64,000 nucleotides of DNA from positions 248,001 through 312,000 of the forward strand of contig QXJR01000029.1 in the NCBI GenBank assembly GCA_020975725.1, read 5' to 3'. The notes under the pieces were generated by a model, which was given only the letters and a program-made list of their open reading frames with translations, was not told where the DNA came from and searched no databases. This document shows, one piece after another, positions 43,150-53,180 of this stretch. The DNA comes from Picocystis sp. L7. Taxonomy: Eukaryota > Chlorophyta > Picocystophyceae > Picocystales > Picocystaceae. Each line of letters opens with the position of its first letter. Within the stretch, counting starts at the first letter, position 1. Both the position numbers and the translations under genes were made by a program.

Positions 43150-43352
43150 AGTTGGTTGTGATAGTGATGTGTTTTTTCTCTTTTTTTTCTTGGGTCTGCA
43201 TGGTGGGTTCGAGAAAAGGGCGGATTCGCGCCTCGTCTCTCCACCCGCAGTGGCAAACCACGAGCTGGATCTGTCCGTCCCTTGCCACCCACCCCCTCTA
43301 CTTCCAAACAAAGAGACAGAGGTGCAGACGTGCGGAAAGTGCATGGATTGCC

Positions 43353-43709
43353 TTACGCGGCGGTGAACTTGGTCACGGCCTTGGTGCCCTCGGACACGGC
43401 GTGCTTGGCCAACTCGCCCGGCAAGATCAAACGCACCGCGGTCTGGATTTCCCTGGAGGTGACCGTGGGCTTCTTGCTGTAACGGGCCAGCTTGGAGGCC
43501 TCGGTGGCGATCTTCTCGAAGATGTCGTTGATGAACGAGTTCATGATGGACATGGCCTTGGAGCTGATGCCGGTGTCGGGATGCACCTGCTTGAGCACCT
43601 TGTAGATGTAGATCTTGTAGGACTCGGTCTTGGCCTTCTTCTTCGTCCCTCCGGTCTTCTTCGTCGTCTTCTTGGCGGGCTTCTTGTCGGCCTTCTTGGG
43701 AGGAGCCAT
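43353..43709 (-). CDS. Histone H2B (copy A)
   Basis: 118 residues: a Lys-rich tail ([17 protein letters not shown]), then [20 protein letters not shown], the core helices and the ending [16 protein letters not shown]. Protein-identical to the second copy at 61510. Intronless and divergent from H2A. It forms the H2A-H2B dimer of the nucleosome. Confidence 0.98.
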   Translation of the reverse strand: MAPPKKADKKPAKKTTKKTGGTKKKAKTESYKIYIYKVLKQVHPDTGISSKAMSIMNSFINDIFEKIATEASKLARYSKKPTVTSREIQTAVRLILPGELAKHAVSEGTKAVTKFTAA

Positions 43710-44105
43710 GACGTCGAAGCGAAGAGGTCGGGAGCGGAGTGTGTTTGTGTGTGTCGAGAGGTGCGGCGCGTGTGGCAGCGCTCGAACGAACTGAACACGA
43801 ATGTGGCGTTCGAGGTGGGTTTGAACCTCCTCTTGGATCCCATCCCCCGCCCACGTCCCCCACGCCCATTGGTCCGGAGGAACGCCCCCCCGGATCGATC
43901 CGGGGGAGGGGACCGGACCCCCCTTCCAGGCGTGGTCCCTCGATCCACCCCCCAGATCGGTCCCCCCTCCCCCACTGGAATCGGGTCTTATTTAAACCCA
44001 CGATGGCCATTCGACACGAACAGACACGTTCGGGAACACGCACACGTCGCGTCGCACGCCAAGCGAACGCTCAACAACCCCCGAGACGAGACCCGAACCC
44101 ACGCC
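43710..44105. promoter_or_regulatory. Divergent H2B/H2A promoter (copy A)
   Basis: Contains CCATTGGTCC (43866-43875, an inverted CCAAT element), a perfect 20-bp palindrome centred on GATCGATC with CCGG flanks and C/G runs (43887-43906), and a TATTTAAA TATA-like box (43989-43996) about 110 bp upstream of the H2A start. Confidence 0.6.
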
Positions 44106-44477
44106 ATGTCTGGACGCGGAAAAGGAAAGTCCGCCAAGAAGGCCGTGACCAAGTCCACCAAGGCCGGTCTGCAGTTCCCCGTGGGACGTGTGGCACGCTA
44201 CCTCAAGGCAGGCAAGTACGCCACCCGCATCGGAGCCGGTGCGCCCGTGTACCTGGCCGCCGTGTTGGAATACCTGGCCGCCGAAGTGCTGGAATTGGCC
44301 GGCAATGCCGCACGCGACAACAAGAAGACCAGGATCGTGCCCCGCCACATCCAGCTGGCGGTGAGGAACGACGAGGAGCTGTCCAAGCTCTTGGGATCCG
44401 TCACCATCGCTTCCGGAGGCGTGTTGCCCAACATCCACACCGTGTTGTTGCCCAAGTCCAAGTCCAAGAAGGAGTAA
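44106..44477 (+). CDS. Histone H2A (copy A)
   Basis: 123 residues: the [11 protein letters not shown] tail, [38 protein letters not shown] and [12 protein letters not shown]. The C-terminus is SKSKKE, with no SQ(E/D) phospho-motif, so this is not an H2A.X type. Protein-identical to the copy at 60732. Intronless. Confidence 0.98.
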   Translation: MSGRGKGKSAKKAVTKSTKAGLQFPVGRVARYLKAGKYATRIGAGAPVYLAAVLEYLAAEVLELAGNAARDNKKTRIVPRHIQLAVRNDEELSKLLGSVTIASGGVLPNIHTVLLPKSKSKKE

Positions 44478-44710
44478 GCCGGCGGGGGCCACCACCCCTT
44501 CCGGTGCGGTCCCTCCTCCAGGGGATTGCGCCGGCCGCACCGCACCTGGTTTGGGCTGGTCTGTGCGCTGTGGACGCAGCACCCACGTCCTGCCCAAACC
44601 AGAAACCAAAGAAACAGAAAAAAACAAAAAAAAACAAAACAAGGGCGTCGATGACGACGACAAACTGCACGCACATGCATGGTTGTTCCGGCAACCTTCC
44701 CCAACCAACT

Positions 44711-44745
44711 GGTGTCAAACATTGTACACCACCGCTTCAAAGAAA
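44711..44745 (+). terminator. Histone H2A mRNA 3' stem-loop with downstream element (copy A)
   Basis: GGTGT and ACACC pair around a 10-nt loop (44711-44730), about 230 nt past the stop. ACC follows and CAAAGAAA starts at 44738, 7 nt after the stem. Confidence 0.85.
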
Positions 44746-44873
44746 CCTTTCTCTGCTCCCTCTGCACGGCATCGTCTGTGTGTTTCCGATGGTTTGGCTC
44801 GATGCTTGCCTCTGTGAAGGCAGCGTGCACGAGTCGTGTTGTGCATCCAAGGATGGTGCAGCTGTGGTAGGCA

Positions 44874-45514
44874 GAATGTTTGCTTGGTGATTTGGAGCTA
44901 ACTGGTGTGGTTTTCTGCAGCAAAGTGGGAAGAGCAGGTTTTGGATGGATTATGTGTTTGGGATGGAAAGCTCTATCCTCAATGGGCTGGTCTTGAGGCC
45001 AACGCTGCAAGGTTGGTTTTTTGAGTGATTGTCCCCTTCGGCGCATCCTACCTGCACCATCCCATCATGCATTTGTAGGCATGAGTGGCGCGTCCTCTCA
45101 TTCTACACCGGCCAGGTACTCTTGCCACTGTTCCCTCTTCCAGATCTTTGATCTCTGCCTTCCTGGTGTTTTTCACCCCTACAAGGTGTCCACGTGTGTT
45201 TCCTCCCCTCCACTCATCTGCACATCGGGCCGTCTCCAAGACCCGATGGAAGGCTGTTTTCGAGCGGGGATTTCTCCCGGTGGTTGGTTTCTGCCTGTCC
45301 TTGGTCGTGTGGGTGTGGTCCATTCCCCTCCATGGATGTCCTGGACGGACAGTACAAAGGTATCACCCTCCCCCATCGTGGCCTCGCCCACACACAGTGA
45401 GAGAGGGAGACGCGGGCAGTGAGAAACAGGGGGAGAGAGACAGTGGGACAGTCTACGAGAGAAACAGAGGGAGTCGATAGCACTTTGCATCGCCAAGTTG
45501 GCGCACGCGCGGCC
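44874..45514. other. Intergenic region upstream of allantoinase
   Basis: About 640 bp from the end of the duplicated histone block to the allantoinase start. The last 120 bp is purine-rich (AGAGAGG-type). No gene or clear motif seen. Confidence 0.45.
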
Positions 45515-46993
45515 ATGCGGATCGACTGGACGACGGTGGTGCAGCTGCTGGCCTTGAACGTGGTGGCCGTGGCGCTGCTGTGGTCCCGAATGGACGCCTG
45601 GCTGCGTCCGGATCGATGCTCCTTGGCGTCGACGCGTGCGTTCACCCTCGTCAGCGACACCGTGGTGCTGCCCACCGGCACGCGTCGCGCCGCCTTGCAC
45701 GTCCAGGACGGCATCATCACGCGTGTGGAGCGTTTGGCCATGGGCGAACCGCCCAGGAAGATCACGGGCGAGCTGGTGGACGTGGGTGCACACGCGGTGT
45801 TGAGCGGCTTCGTGGACGTGCACGTGCACATGAACGAGCCTGGACGAGAGGAGTGGGAAGGCATGTGGACCGCCACGCGTGCGGCTGCCGCAGGTGGCAT
45901 CACCATGCTGGTGGACATGCCATTGAACAACCATCCCACCACCACCACCCGAAGCCTCTTGCAGGACAAGATACGACGGGCCAAAGGGAAGATTTACGTC
46001 GACGTCGGGTTCTGGGCGGGCCTGGTGCCGAGCAACGCACACAACGAAACCGAACTGGCTGGCATGTTGGAAGAAGGTGCGTTGGGATTGAAAGCCTTCC
46101 TGTCTCCTTCCGGCATCGGAGACTTCGATCCCGCCGAACCACGGGACGTGTATCGTGCCTTGCCGGTTCTACGTCGGTTCGGACGTCCGCTGCTGGTGCA
46201 CGCGGAGCTCCCGGACGCGACCGACGTCTCGTCGACGGGATCGCCCAGGTCGCATCGCACGTGGTTGGACAGCCGTCCGCGTCGCTGGGAGGAGGACGCC
46301 ATTCGCATGCTGATCCGTGCGGTCCGGGACACCGGCGGACGCGTGCACGTGTGTCACCTGTCCAACGCCGACGCCTTGCCCATGCTTCGAGAAGCCCGTG
46401 CGTCTGGCTTGGACATCACCGTGGAGACCTGTCCGCATTACTTGACCTTCTCGTCCGAAGACATCGAGGACGGCAGCACCTTGTTCAAATGCGCACCTCC
46501 CATACGCGAGCGAGAGAACCGGGAGCGGCTATGGCGCGGCCTGCTCCAAGGCGACATCGACATGGTGTCGTCGGACCACTCTCCTTCGTCGCCTGGTCTG
46601 AAGGAGCTGGAAACGGGCGACTTCCTGCGCGCGTGGGGAGGCATCTCGGGCCTCCAGGTGGGTCCTTCGGCCACGTGGAGCGTCGCACGCACGCACGGCG
46701 CGGACCTGGCGGATCTGAGCCGCTGGTGGAGCTTGCGTCCATCCCAGCTGGCCGGCGTGTCCGACCGCACGGGTACCTTGTCGGTGGGCAAGCAGGCGGA
46801 CATGGTGGTGTTGGATCCGCATCGGGATCGTGAGGTCCTGTCCGCCCACCTCCATCACCGCCACAGGATCAGTCCGTACGTCGGCATGTCCATGTACGGG
46901 ATCGTGCGCGCCACGTACGTGCGCGGACAGCTCGTGTATCGACACGAGGACGCCTTCCCTACCCAAGCCTGCGGTCGGGTGGTCCTGGGTTGA
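45515..46993 (+). CDS. Allantoinase with N-terminal signal anchor
   Basis: 492 residues. An N-terminal hydrophobic helix (VVQLLALNVVAVALLW) acts as a signal anchor, as in plant allantoinase. The amidohydrolase metal ligands are all present: DVHVHMNEPG, the carbamylated Lys in LGLKAFLSPSG, LLVHAELP, VHVCHLSN and SSDHSP. It hydrolyses allantoin to allantoate in purine catabolism for nitrogen recycling. ATG 45515 begins the anchor. Intronless. Dihydropyrimidinase is less likely because the ETCPHYLTF and DMPLNN blocks are allantoinase-like. Confidence 0.93.
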   Translation: MRIDWTTVVQLLALNVVAVALLWSRMDAWLRPDRCSLASTRAFTLVSDTVVLPTGTRRAALHVQDGIITRVERLAMGEPPRKITGELVDVGAHAVLSGFVDVHVHMNEPGREEWEGMWTATRAAAAGGITMLVDMPLNNHPTTTTRSLLQDKIRRAKGKIYVDVGFWAGLVPSNAHNETELAGMLEEGALGLKAFLSPSGIGDFDPAEPRDVYRALPVLRRFGRPLLVHAELPDATDVSSTGSPRSHRTWLDSRPRRWEEDAIRMLIRAVRDTGGRVHVCHLSNADALPMLREARASGLDITVETCPHYLTFSSEDIEDGSTLFKCAPPIRERENRERLWRGLLQGDIDMVSSDHSPSSPGLKELETGDFLRAWGGISGLQVGPSATWSVARTHGADLADLSRWWSLRPSQLAGVSDRTGTLSVGKQADMVVLDPHRDREVLSAHLHHRHRISPYVGMSMYGIVRATYVRGQLVYRHEDAFPTQACGRVVLG

Positions 46994-47061
46994 ACCCGGA
47001 TCCGCCCTCCGATCGAAAGGGAACCCCCCTCCGGATCCATCCCCATCGAGGTCCCCTCCGG

Positions 47062-47132
47062 TGGGGGGGGGGGGAGGCAGGGTTCGTACCCGTGCGAACC
47101 CGGGGAGAAGGGGGGTCCTCACCGGGTTCGAA
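47062..47132. promoter_or_regulatory. Promoter motifs upstream of the Trf4-like gene
   Basis: A run of about 13 G (from ~47062) is followed by TGCGAACCCGG (47093-47103) and GGGTTCGAA (47124-47132). The last lies 39 bp upstream of the next start codon. It belongs to the TTCGAACCC family of intergenic motifs. Confidence 0.45.
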
Positions 47133-47170
47133 AGGGAACGTGTCCGATTGGGAGAAAGGGGGATGGAGCG

Positions 47171-48745
47171 ATGGCGTCGACGTCGGAAGACGCGGGGTCC
47201 TGGGACCTGGCGACGGACGAGGTAGTGGACATGGACGTGCACCTGGTGGACGGGACAGGGTCCATGGACGCCTGTCCTTCGACGGAGGAAAGGGAAGGAC
47301 GGAAGGAGAAGAGGGATAGAAGGAACAAGACGCGGCTGCACGTGGAAGTGGCGGCCTCGCCGCAACACCTGGGTCCGTGCGCGTCCGAGAGGGAACGCGC
47401 GCACGCGCTGAGGGAAGCGGTGGCCCTCTGCGCCAGGCGTGCGTTCGGAAAACAAGCCGAGGTGCGCCTGTTCGGTTCGCACGCGCAAGGACTGGCCCTG
47501 GCCGGAGGCGACTGCGACCTCGTGGTGCTGGGCGTAGGACCCTTGGCGAAGATGGGAGGGAGGTTTGGAAGGCGAGAAAGGACGAAAGAGCTGCTGCCGA
47601 GGCTGGAAGCGCTGCGAAAGGAACTGAAACGAAGCGGAGTGGCGCCGAAAAAGGCCCAGAGGATCGACGCCAGGGTGCCCATCCTCAAGTGCGCCTCCGC
47701 CGACGGGATGCCCTTCGACGTCAACGTCGGAGCGGCCAACGGACTGCGCGCACTGGAACTCGTGAAGAAAGGGATGGAGGAACACCGAGGCATGATGCCG
47801 CTCGTGCTCTGCATCAAAAGGTTCCTGAGAGAAAGGAAGCTCAACGAAGTCTTCACCGGTGGGATGGGAAGCTACACCCTGTTCAACCTGGTCTGGGCGC
47901 ACCTGGGAGCCTCCAGGAAAGCAAGGCAATGCACCGATGACCTCGGTGAAATGCTCTACCAGTTCTTCGTCAGGTTCGGATTCACGTTCGATTACCAAGA
48001 AGCAGCCGTCAGCCTGAGGAGGGGCGGATTCGTCAAGAAGGAAAAAGGATGGCCGGGGAAACCAGGAGCCCTGCAAGTGGAAGATCCGCAAGAACCCGGA
48101 AAAGACATCGCACAGGGGACCTATCGCATCTCCAACATTGCGCACGAGTTCCGAAATGCAGCCAAGACCCTCGAAAACTACCACTGGAACGCACAGGTCT
48201 TGGATGGAAACGCCCACCTGCCCGGAGGGCTGAAGCTACTCAACAGAATATTCAAGGTCGGAACGCATATGTCCGATGGAGATGAAAGAAAGCAACTCCA
48301 AAGCACGCCCATCCGAGGGTTGCCTACCCCCAAGAAGCCCGAGCAAAGGAACGAGCGAGAACGCCGATCGCCAGCCACCAAGGCGAAGGGAAAGAAAAAG
48401 GCTGCCGCGAAGGGGAAGAAGTCGAAGAAGGACGCAAGGAACACACGTGGTAAGAAAAGGAAAAAGGGGGATGCAGAGGCAAGTGAAGGAGAATCGCACC
48501 CAACCAAGGTGAAGAAGAGGAAGGTTGGTGCGCGCAAAGGAAACGCAGCGGCGGCTGGGGTGGGTGGCGCGGCCCCTTCGGGAAGAAGGCAGTTTAAAGT
48601 AGGTCAGGGAAAGGGCAAAGCCCACTGGAAGGGTGCACAAAATAAAGGTTTGAAATCCAACAAGACTCGCCGTACCACGCCGAAGAGCGAGAGGCAAAAA
48701 TCCAAGGATGGGCATTCCAAATCCTTCGGCTGGCATACGGGATGA
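47171..48745 (+). CDS. Trf4/PAPD5-like non-canonical poly(A) polymerase
   Basis: 524 residues. The nucleotidyltransferase domain has RLFGSHAQGL and GGDCDLVVLG (DxD metal ligands) and the third Asp in PFDVNVG. The PAP-associated region has KRFLRERKLNEVFTGGMGSYTLFNLVWAHL. A long Lys/Arg-rich tail completes it, typical of nuclear enzymes. Trf4-type enzymes add short oligo(A) tails that mark nuclear RNA for exosome decay or processing. The sequence between the helix LPRLEALRKELKRSG and the third Asp fits PAPD5 spacing. Intronless. Confidence 0.87.
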   Translation: MASTSEDAGSWDLATDEVVDMDVHLVDGTGSMDACPSTEEREGRKEKRDRRNKTRLHVEVAASPQHLGPCASERERAHALREAVALCARRAFGKQAEVRLFGSHAQGLALAGGDCDLVVLGVGPLAKMGGRFGRRERTKELLPRLEALRKELKRSGVAPKKAQRIDARVPILKCASADGMPFDVNVGAANGLRALELVKKGMEEHRGMMPLVLCIKRFLRERKLNEVFTGGMGSYTLFNLVWAHLGASRKARQCTDDLGEMLYQFFVRFGFTFDYQEAAVSLRRGGFVKKEKGWPGKPGALQVEDPQEPGKDIAQGTYRISNIAHEFRNAAKTLENYHWNAQVLDGNAHLPGGLKLLNRIFKVGTHMSDGDERKQLQSTPIRGLPTPKKPEQRNERERRSPATKAKGKKKAAAKGKKSKKDARNTRGKKRKKGDAEASEGESHPTKVKKRKVGARKGNAAAAGVGGAAPSGRRQFKVGQGKGKAHWKGAQNKGLKSNKTRRTTPKSERQKSKDGHSKSFGWHTG

Positions 48746-48951
48746 AGGTGGAACTTGTTTCGATCAACGTTTGTACAGGAACTCCTGTTTCACAGCCAGC
48801 TACGGCTCTTTATCGCACTGGCTCCGTGGAATTTTATTTTCAATGAAACATCTTATTGTTGGAAGCATGGTTTCTATTCAGTTCGCCCCCCTCTATACGT
48901 TTTCTTCGCCGTGCGTCTACAACTTGCAATGCTGCAGTCCTGCTCCTTGGC

Positions 48952-50601
48952 TCAGGTGCACGAGATGAGTGGTGCAATGCACATGTGAACCAGATCAACC
49001 GGAAGGACAGATGCAAGTGCGTTGCTCATCTCTCTTACCAGCTTCTGATTCATGGCACTGATGTGATCGGTTGCAGAACCGGCTTTTGGTGGATCCTTAC
49101 CGTTAATACAATCGCCACCGTCATCTTTGAAGCTTTTGTGCAATAGCTTTACCAGGGGCGTGCGAGGATAGAGCATTCCAATCACCTTGGAAGATTCTGC
49201 CATGTGAATGGGTAGCATCCCCTTGTTGTCTGCTATCATCACGGCCTTGGGTCCATACTTCATCAACATTTCAATCAAGGATGTGGAACAATTCCTTAGG
49301 ATCGCATGATGAAGGCAGGTCATACCATTTGCATCCGTATGCGATAAAGCATCAGGGTTGTGCTGAATGAGATTCTGCACAAAGGCTTCTGGCGCCTTGA
49401 AATGGACCGCAAGGTGAAGCGGCAGCATGCCGTCGTGATCTGCCTGCTTGGTGCTTTTCGAATCCGCCTGGAGCAGCACCTCAAGCGTACACGAGGTTGC
49501 TCTGCTTTCTATGGCAACATGCAGAGGATGCATGCCATAACCGTCAGACAGATGCAACCCACTTGGGTATCTATCAATGAGCACTTGCAAAGTACATGGA
49601 GAGATGTCGTTCGCTGCAGCCACATGCAGGGGCGTCATCCCAAATTTATCTCTACTCCAAAGAGCAGGTGGGTAAGCATCAATGAGCGTCGTTATTTCAT
49701 TGGTGTTCGCACCGTTCCTGGCAATGCAATGTAGTGGCGTCCAGCCTGTCGTGTTTTTTGCTTGAGAACTTGGAGGGCACAAAGAAGTCAAGAGCTGCAA
49801 AACTGGAGCACTGCTGTGGCTCGCGGCTGCCATGTGCAGGGGTAGACTGCCGCACTTGCTACACTTTGTTAGTAAGCCTTTTGGAAATTCCATAGCCAGG
49901 TACTGGACGATTTGCTCCTGCTCCGTTGGCTGCATGCCGCGTAGCATTCTTCCACAATGATCTGGTGTTGGTGAGGGTCTCGGCGGTGGACGATTGGCGC
50001 AGTCGTACTTCCTTCCAGCAGAAGTCTCAGACATGTTTCCGGTGACTGAACGGTTGGTCCGGTGTTCCTTCCTGCCGGTCACGAGTTGCCCCGTACGCCT
50101 CACGAAGCCCTTTGCTAAAGCAACCAGTTTGCGGGTTTGCTTGTCAGATCCGCTGCATTGTTCATGGCAATGAACAGGCATGTTGTTGAATTGGAAAGAG
50201 GTGGACGGTGCGCTGCACTTATGTTGTAATTTCCTATTTTTCAAAGCTTCGCTGGTGCACTCTCGGAGCATCTTTTCGGTTTCCCCGCAAGCAGCCCAGT
50301 GGATGGGAAGCATCCCTGCTTTGTCCTGCACCCTGGCCGCTTCTGGATACGCGTCCAGGATCAGTCGGAACGCGTCCAATTTCACTCTTTTTGCGGCTGC
50401 CCAGTGCAGAGGCGTCATCCCTCTCACGTCTGCTTGTCTCGCATCGCTCTTGTTGTTACGGATCACCTTGTGGATTTCTTCGCTGGACCTCCCTTCCTGG
50501 AGGCACCGGTGCAGTTCCGTCCATTCATCGCGTTCCCAATCCTTCGTCTTCCTGGATCGGAATCGTTTCCACCACCTCTTCGTCCCTTTCTCGCCTCCCA
50601 T
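48952..50601 (-). CDS. Ankyrin-repeat protein
   Basis: 549 residues with roughly nine to ten ankyrin repeats in two groups, for example GMTPLHWAAAKR, GMLPIHWAACG, GWTPLHCIARNG, GMTPLHVAAAND, GMHPLHVAIES, GMLPLHLAVHF and GMTCLHHAIL. A linker of about 130 low-complexity residues with CXXC-like pairs lies between them. The spacing of ~33-35 residues and the recurring Asp-His/Gly-Met starts suggest recent repeat expansion. No catalytic domain or membrane helix. The role is unknown beyond protein binding. It converges with the Trf4-like gene. Confidence 0.85.
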   Translation of the reverse strand: MGGEKGTKRWWKRFRSRKTKDWERDEWTELHRCLQEGRSSEEIHKVIRNNKSDARQADVRGMTPLHWAAAKRVKLDAFRLILDAYPEAARVQDKAGMLPIHWAACGETEKMLRECTSEALKNRKLQHKCSAPSTSFQFNNMPVHCHEQCSGSDKQTRKLVALAKGFVRRTGQLVTGRKEHRTNRSVTGNMSETSAGRKYDCANRPPPRPSPTPDHCGRMLRGMQPTEQEQIVQYLAMEFPKGLLTKCSKCGSLPLHMAAASHSSAPVLQLLTSLCPPSSQAKNTTGWTPLHCIARNGANTNEITTLIDAYPPALWSRDKFGMTPLHVAAANDISPCTLQVLIDRYPSGLHLSDGYGMHPLHVAIESRATSCTLEVLLQADSKSTKQADHDGMLPLHLAVHFKAPEAFVQNLIQHNPDALSHTDANGMTCLHHAILRNCSTSLIEMLMKYGPKAVMIADNKGMLPIHMAESSKVIGMLYPRTPLVKLLHKSFKDDGGDCINGKDPPKAGSATDHISAMNQKLVREMSNALASVLPVDLVHMCIAPLISCT

Positions 50602-51593
50602 GGCCTTTCCTTCGTGCGTCCAGAGAGGCGCTCGTGCGCGCGATGTCGACCGTTTCTGTCGTCGAGATCACCTCGTTTCGGACCTCGGGTTTCCCACCCC
50701 ACCTGATCGGAAGACCGAAGGCTTCGAACCGGGGATCCGTCGGGTTCAGACCCGGAAGCCCTCGGGTTCGAACCCGGACTCTCGAAGACCACGACCGAGA
50801 AGGCGGGACGGGGGTAGTCCTCGGCGCGATCGGAACCCGAATGGGGAAACGAACGGGTATCTGCGGGGCGGAGGCGAGGGTGGGAGGATCGCCCGTCGAG
50901 GATCGTCCCAGGCCATCGACGTACGACACGCTTGGACGGTTCCGACACCTTCCTCGAGGTCTTGGCTGGCAATCGCTCGGCTTTGGAAGGCGTGCATGTG
51001 CAGGAAGCGTCCGAAGCCCCCTCTTCAGACGGTCCGAGCCGCCTTCCAGGTCCCACCAGCCACGGGAAAGGGTCGAAGACGAGCGCGGATCGACGTACGG
51101 CCGAACCGTTCCGCGAGCTCCCGCCTGTCGGGGAAAGGAACCCCCCTCCTGAAAGAACCCTTCATGACCCCCCTTCCCGAGGTCAGGGGAACCCCGATCC
51201 CCGTCTTCCCCCTCTTTCCTCCCATCCCTCCATGCGACCAGAAGATATCGATATCTTCACCCATCCACCCAGGTATCGTCTCGATACCTCGGGTTTCCTT
51301 CCTCGGAAAGAGATCGAGATCTTCTAGGGACGTATCGATACTTTCGGGCCCTGGGTCTTGGCGCCCCACCCTGGCCTTCAAAGGCAGAAAGCGCAGCACG
51401 CGCAGCAGCAAAGCACGCTCCCTTCGTGACGCGCTTCTCGCGCTCACGTCTTCAGGGGTGCGTTCGGACCCGTGATCCGACGTTGGAAAGTACCAGAAAG
51501 ACCTCCGAAAAGGAACTGAGAGGACAAAAAGCGGAAGGAGGCGACAGGGGAAAGTCGTCGGACCAAAGCACGACGGAAGGCCAAGCCACGAGC
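50602..51593. promoter_or_regulatory. Divergent promoter, ankyrin / RING genes, rich in palindromes
   Basis: Contains CGGGTTCGAACCCG (50763-50776, a perfect 14-bp palindrome), CTTCGAACCGG (50722-50732), GGGTTCAGACCC (50742-50753), GATATCGATATC (51244-51255), GGTATCG/CGATACC pairs (51272-51288), AGATCGAGATCT (51309-51320) and GTATCGATAC (51332-51341). The RING frame extends upstream of 51594 without an ATG. Confidence 0.6.
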
Positions 51594-52388
51594 ATGCAGA
51601 CGAGGGCCAAATCCAGTGGTGGGAAGAGAGGAAGGCCATCCAGAGATGGTGAAAGAAAGGAAGAAGAGAAAAGGACGCGCGAAAGGGAATCGATGTACAG
51701 GATGAAGCAGGTCGCGAGGCCTCTACCCATGCGATGTCGAGACAGCCTGGACGAGAGTGTGGACGCCGTGGTAGCAGCTGCCGAGACCTGGGACTACTTG
51801 AAGGAAGAACACGCGTACGAAAAAGCACAAATGGAAAACGAGGAAGACGAAGCATTGGCGATGTTCGAGCAGGCGCATGAGGAAGCCTTGCGGCAGATTG
51901 CAGAGAACGACCTGGTAGACAAGACGAGGCACGTTGAGCTTCTGAAGATGGGCTCCGCCATGTTGACCAATCCAAGTCTCTGCGATCGTTTGACATACGA
52001 AGAGCTTACCTCGGTTCAAGACGCGGCGCGGCGGTTAGAAAAGCTGTGTGACGAGCAGAAGGAGAACGCTGTCGAGCTGGAGAAGAAGAAACTTGCGGAA
52101 GAGCTGCACACGTGCAGGACTGCTTTGGAAACCGTACAGGGGAACGCAGCAGTAAGGGAGGCAAAGCTCATCAGCACTATATCCAAGATGTATCAACAGA
52201 TGGAAATGAAAAACGAAAGGGACAAGTGCGTGGTATGCTACGCTAACCAACGGAACGCACAAATCCTTCCCTGCATGCACTTTGAGTACTGCATGCAATG
52301 CCTCGCAACGCATAGACAAAGAAACAATACTTGTCCAACGTGCAGGACCCCAATAAGAGGAATTCTAGATATTGTTACAAGCAGATGA
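51594..52388 (+). CDS. RING-finger E3 ligase-like protein
   Basis: 264 residues. A basic, charged N-terminus and a central coiled-coil (from about residue 65 to 205) are followed by a C-terminal C3HC4 RING: CVVCYANQRNAQILPC, MHFEYCMQC, NTCPTCRTPI. The RING-at-the-end layout matches many plant and algal E3 ubiquitin ligases. The substrate is unknown. ATG 51594 is the first ATG in frame. It converges with the next gene, leaving 57 bp between stop codons. Confidence 0.85.
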   Translation: MQTRAKSSGGKRGRPSRDGERKEEEKRTRERESMYRMKQVARPLPMRCRDSLDESVDAVVAAAETWDYLKEEHAYEKAQMENEEDEALAMFEQAHEEALRQIAENDLVDKTRHVELLKMGSAMLTNPSLCDRLTYEELTSVQDAARRLEKLCDEQKENAVELEKKKLAEELHTCRTALETVQGNAAVREAKLISTISKMYQQMEMKNERDKCVVCYANQRNAQILPCMHFEYCMQCLATHRQRNNTCPTCRTPIRGILDIVTSR

Positions 52389-52445
52389 GGAGAAAGTTTG
52401 TCATCTGCACAACAGTGTGCAGGACGGTCTGGGCGGTACAGTCTT

Positions 52446-53180
52446 TCAATCCACCGGCCTCCATGGATTACGCCTTTGTTCGCGCGCACTTTTCGGGGCT
52501 TCGTCTGACAGGTTCCCAGCATCGCCCCTGCCAAGATCTACGTTCTCGTACTCATCTACCGATGGCCGAGGAGGGGTTTCCGAAGGGATGGAGGTCATTC
52601 CCATTTCGGGCCCTTCTGTGATGTATGCCGCTGCAGGTATGGGTGTGCTGCCTTTTTTGCGAAAGAGGGGGCAAGGATTGAGCGACCACCTGTTTACGCT
52701 GCTGCTTCCCAATCCTTCGTTTCCCCTTTTCCTGCAGAACGAGAAACAACAAAGACCCACAAGGATGGCGAGTACAATAGCGAACACCACGGTCATGGCT
52801 ACCTCCCATTCGCTGTAACCATCGAAGACGCATACGCATTCGCACCCTTGAACTTCCAAATGGAACCCACGTGCACAATTGCCTAGATAAATGACGCCAG
52901 GAGTCAGTGGAGGAGGATTCCCGGACACGTCGGTTGCGCAGCACACGCACGCGTCGCAGTCCGAGTTCGCACTGCAATTGTTGGCCGGCACTCCTTCCCA
53001 CGTGCCGTTGTCGTTCTTGGACGGGCACGTGCACGCCTCGCACCCTCCGGTGAATCCCCATGGTTCTCCTTGCGCATCGCAGTCGCAAGAAGACTTCCCA
53101 GCACGCACTCCTATCCAGCACAAGGACCACGCTACCACGAACAGCACTTGGACGAGGGCGCTCCTCGCTCCCTTGGTCAT
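52446..53180 (-). CDS. Cys-rich single-pass membrane protein
   Basis: 244 residues. The signal peptide (VLFVVAWSLCWIGVRAG) precedes a ~105-residue ectodomain with about 14 Cys (SSCDCDAQG, GGCEACTCPS, CDACVCC, CECVCVF). A membrane helix (VAMTVVFAIVLAILVGLCCF) follows, and then a ~90-residue Ser/Pro/Arg tail. I recognise no named domain; a receptor or adhesion role is possible. ATG 53180 begins the signal peptide. It is divergent from YJU2. Confidence 0.8.
   Translation of the reverse strand: MTKGARSALVQVLFVVAWSLCWIGVRAGKSSCDCDAQGEPWGFTGGCEACTCPSKNDNGTWEGVPANNCSANSDCDACVCCATDVSGNPPPLTPGVIYLGNCARGFHLEVQGCECVCVFDGYSEWEVAMTVVFAIVLAILVGLCCFSFCRKRGNEGLGSSSVNRWSLNPCPLFRKKGSTPIPAAAYITEGPEMGMTSIPSETPPRPSVDEYENVDLGRGDAGNLSDEAPKSAREQRRNPWRPVD

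Larger units (their letters stand above)
43091..44873 (+). repeat. H2B-H2A block, copy A of an inverted duplication
   Basis: This ~1.78-kb block matches 60343-62128 in reverse orientation across both genes, both UTRs, both stem-loops and the divergent promoter, with only scattered differences. Similarity starts abruptly at AAGCACCTGCAG (43091) and ends near GCAGCTGTGGT (44873). Confidence 0.92.

Noticed and set aside
43125-44477. A long open frame running through the H2B gene and into H2A
   Set aside because: Only the last 124 codons (from ATG 44106) are H2A; the upstream part is antisense to H2B.
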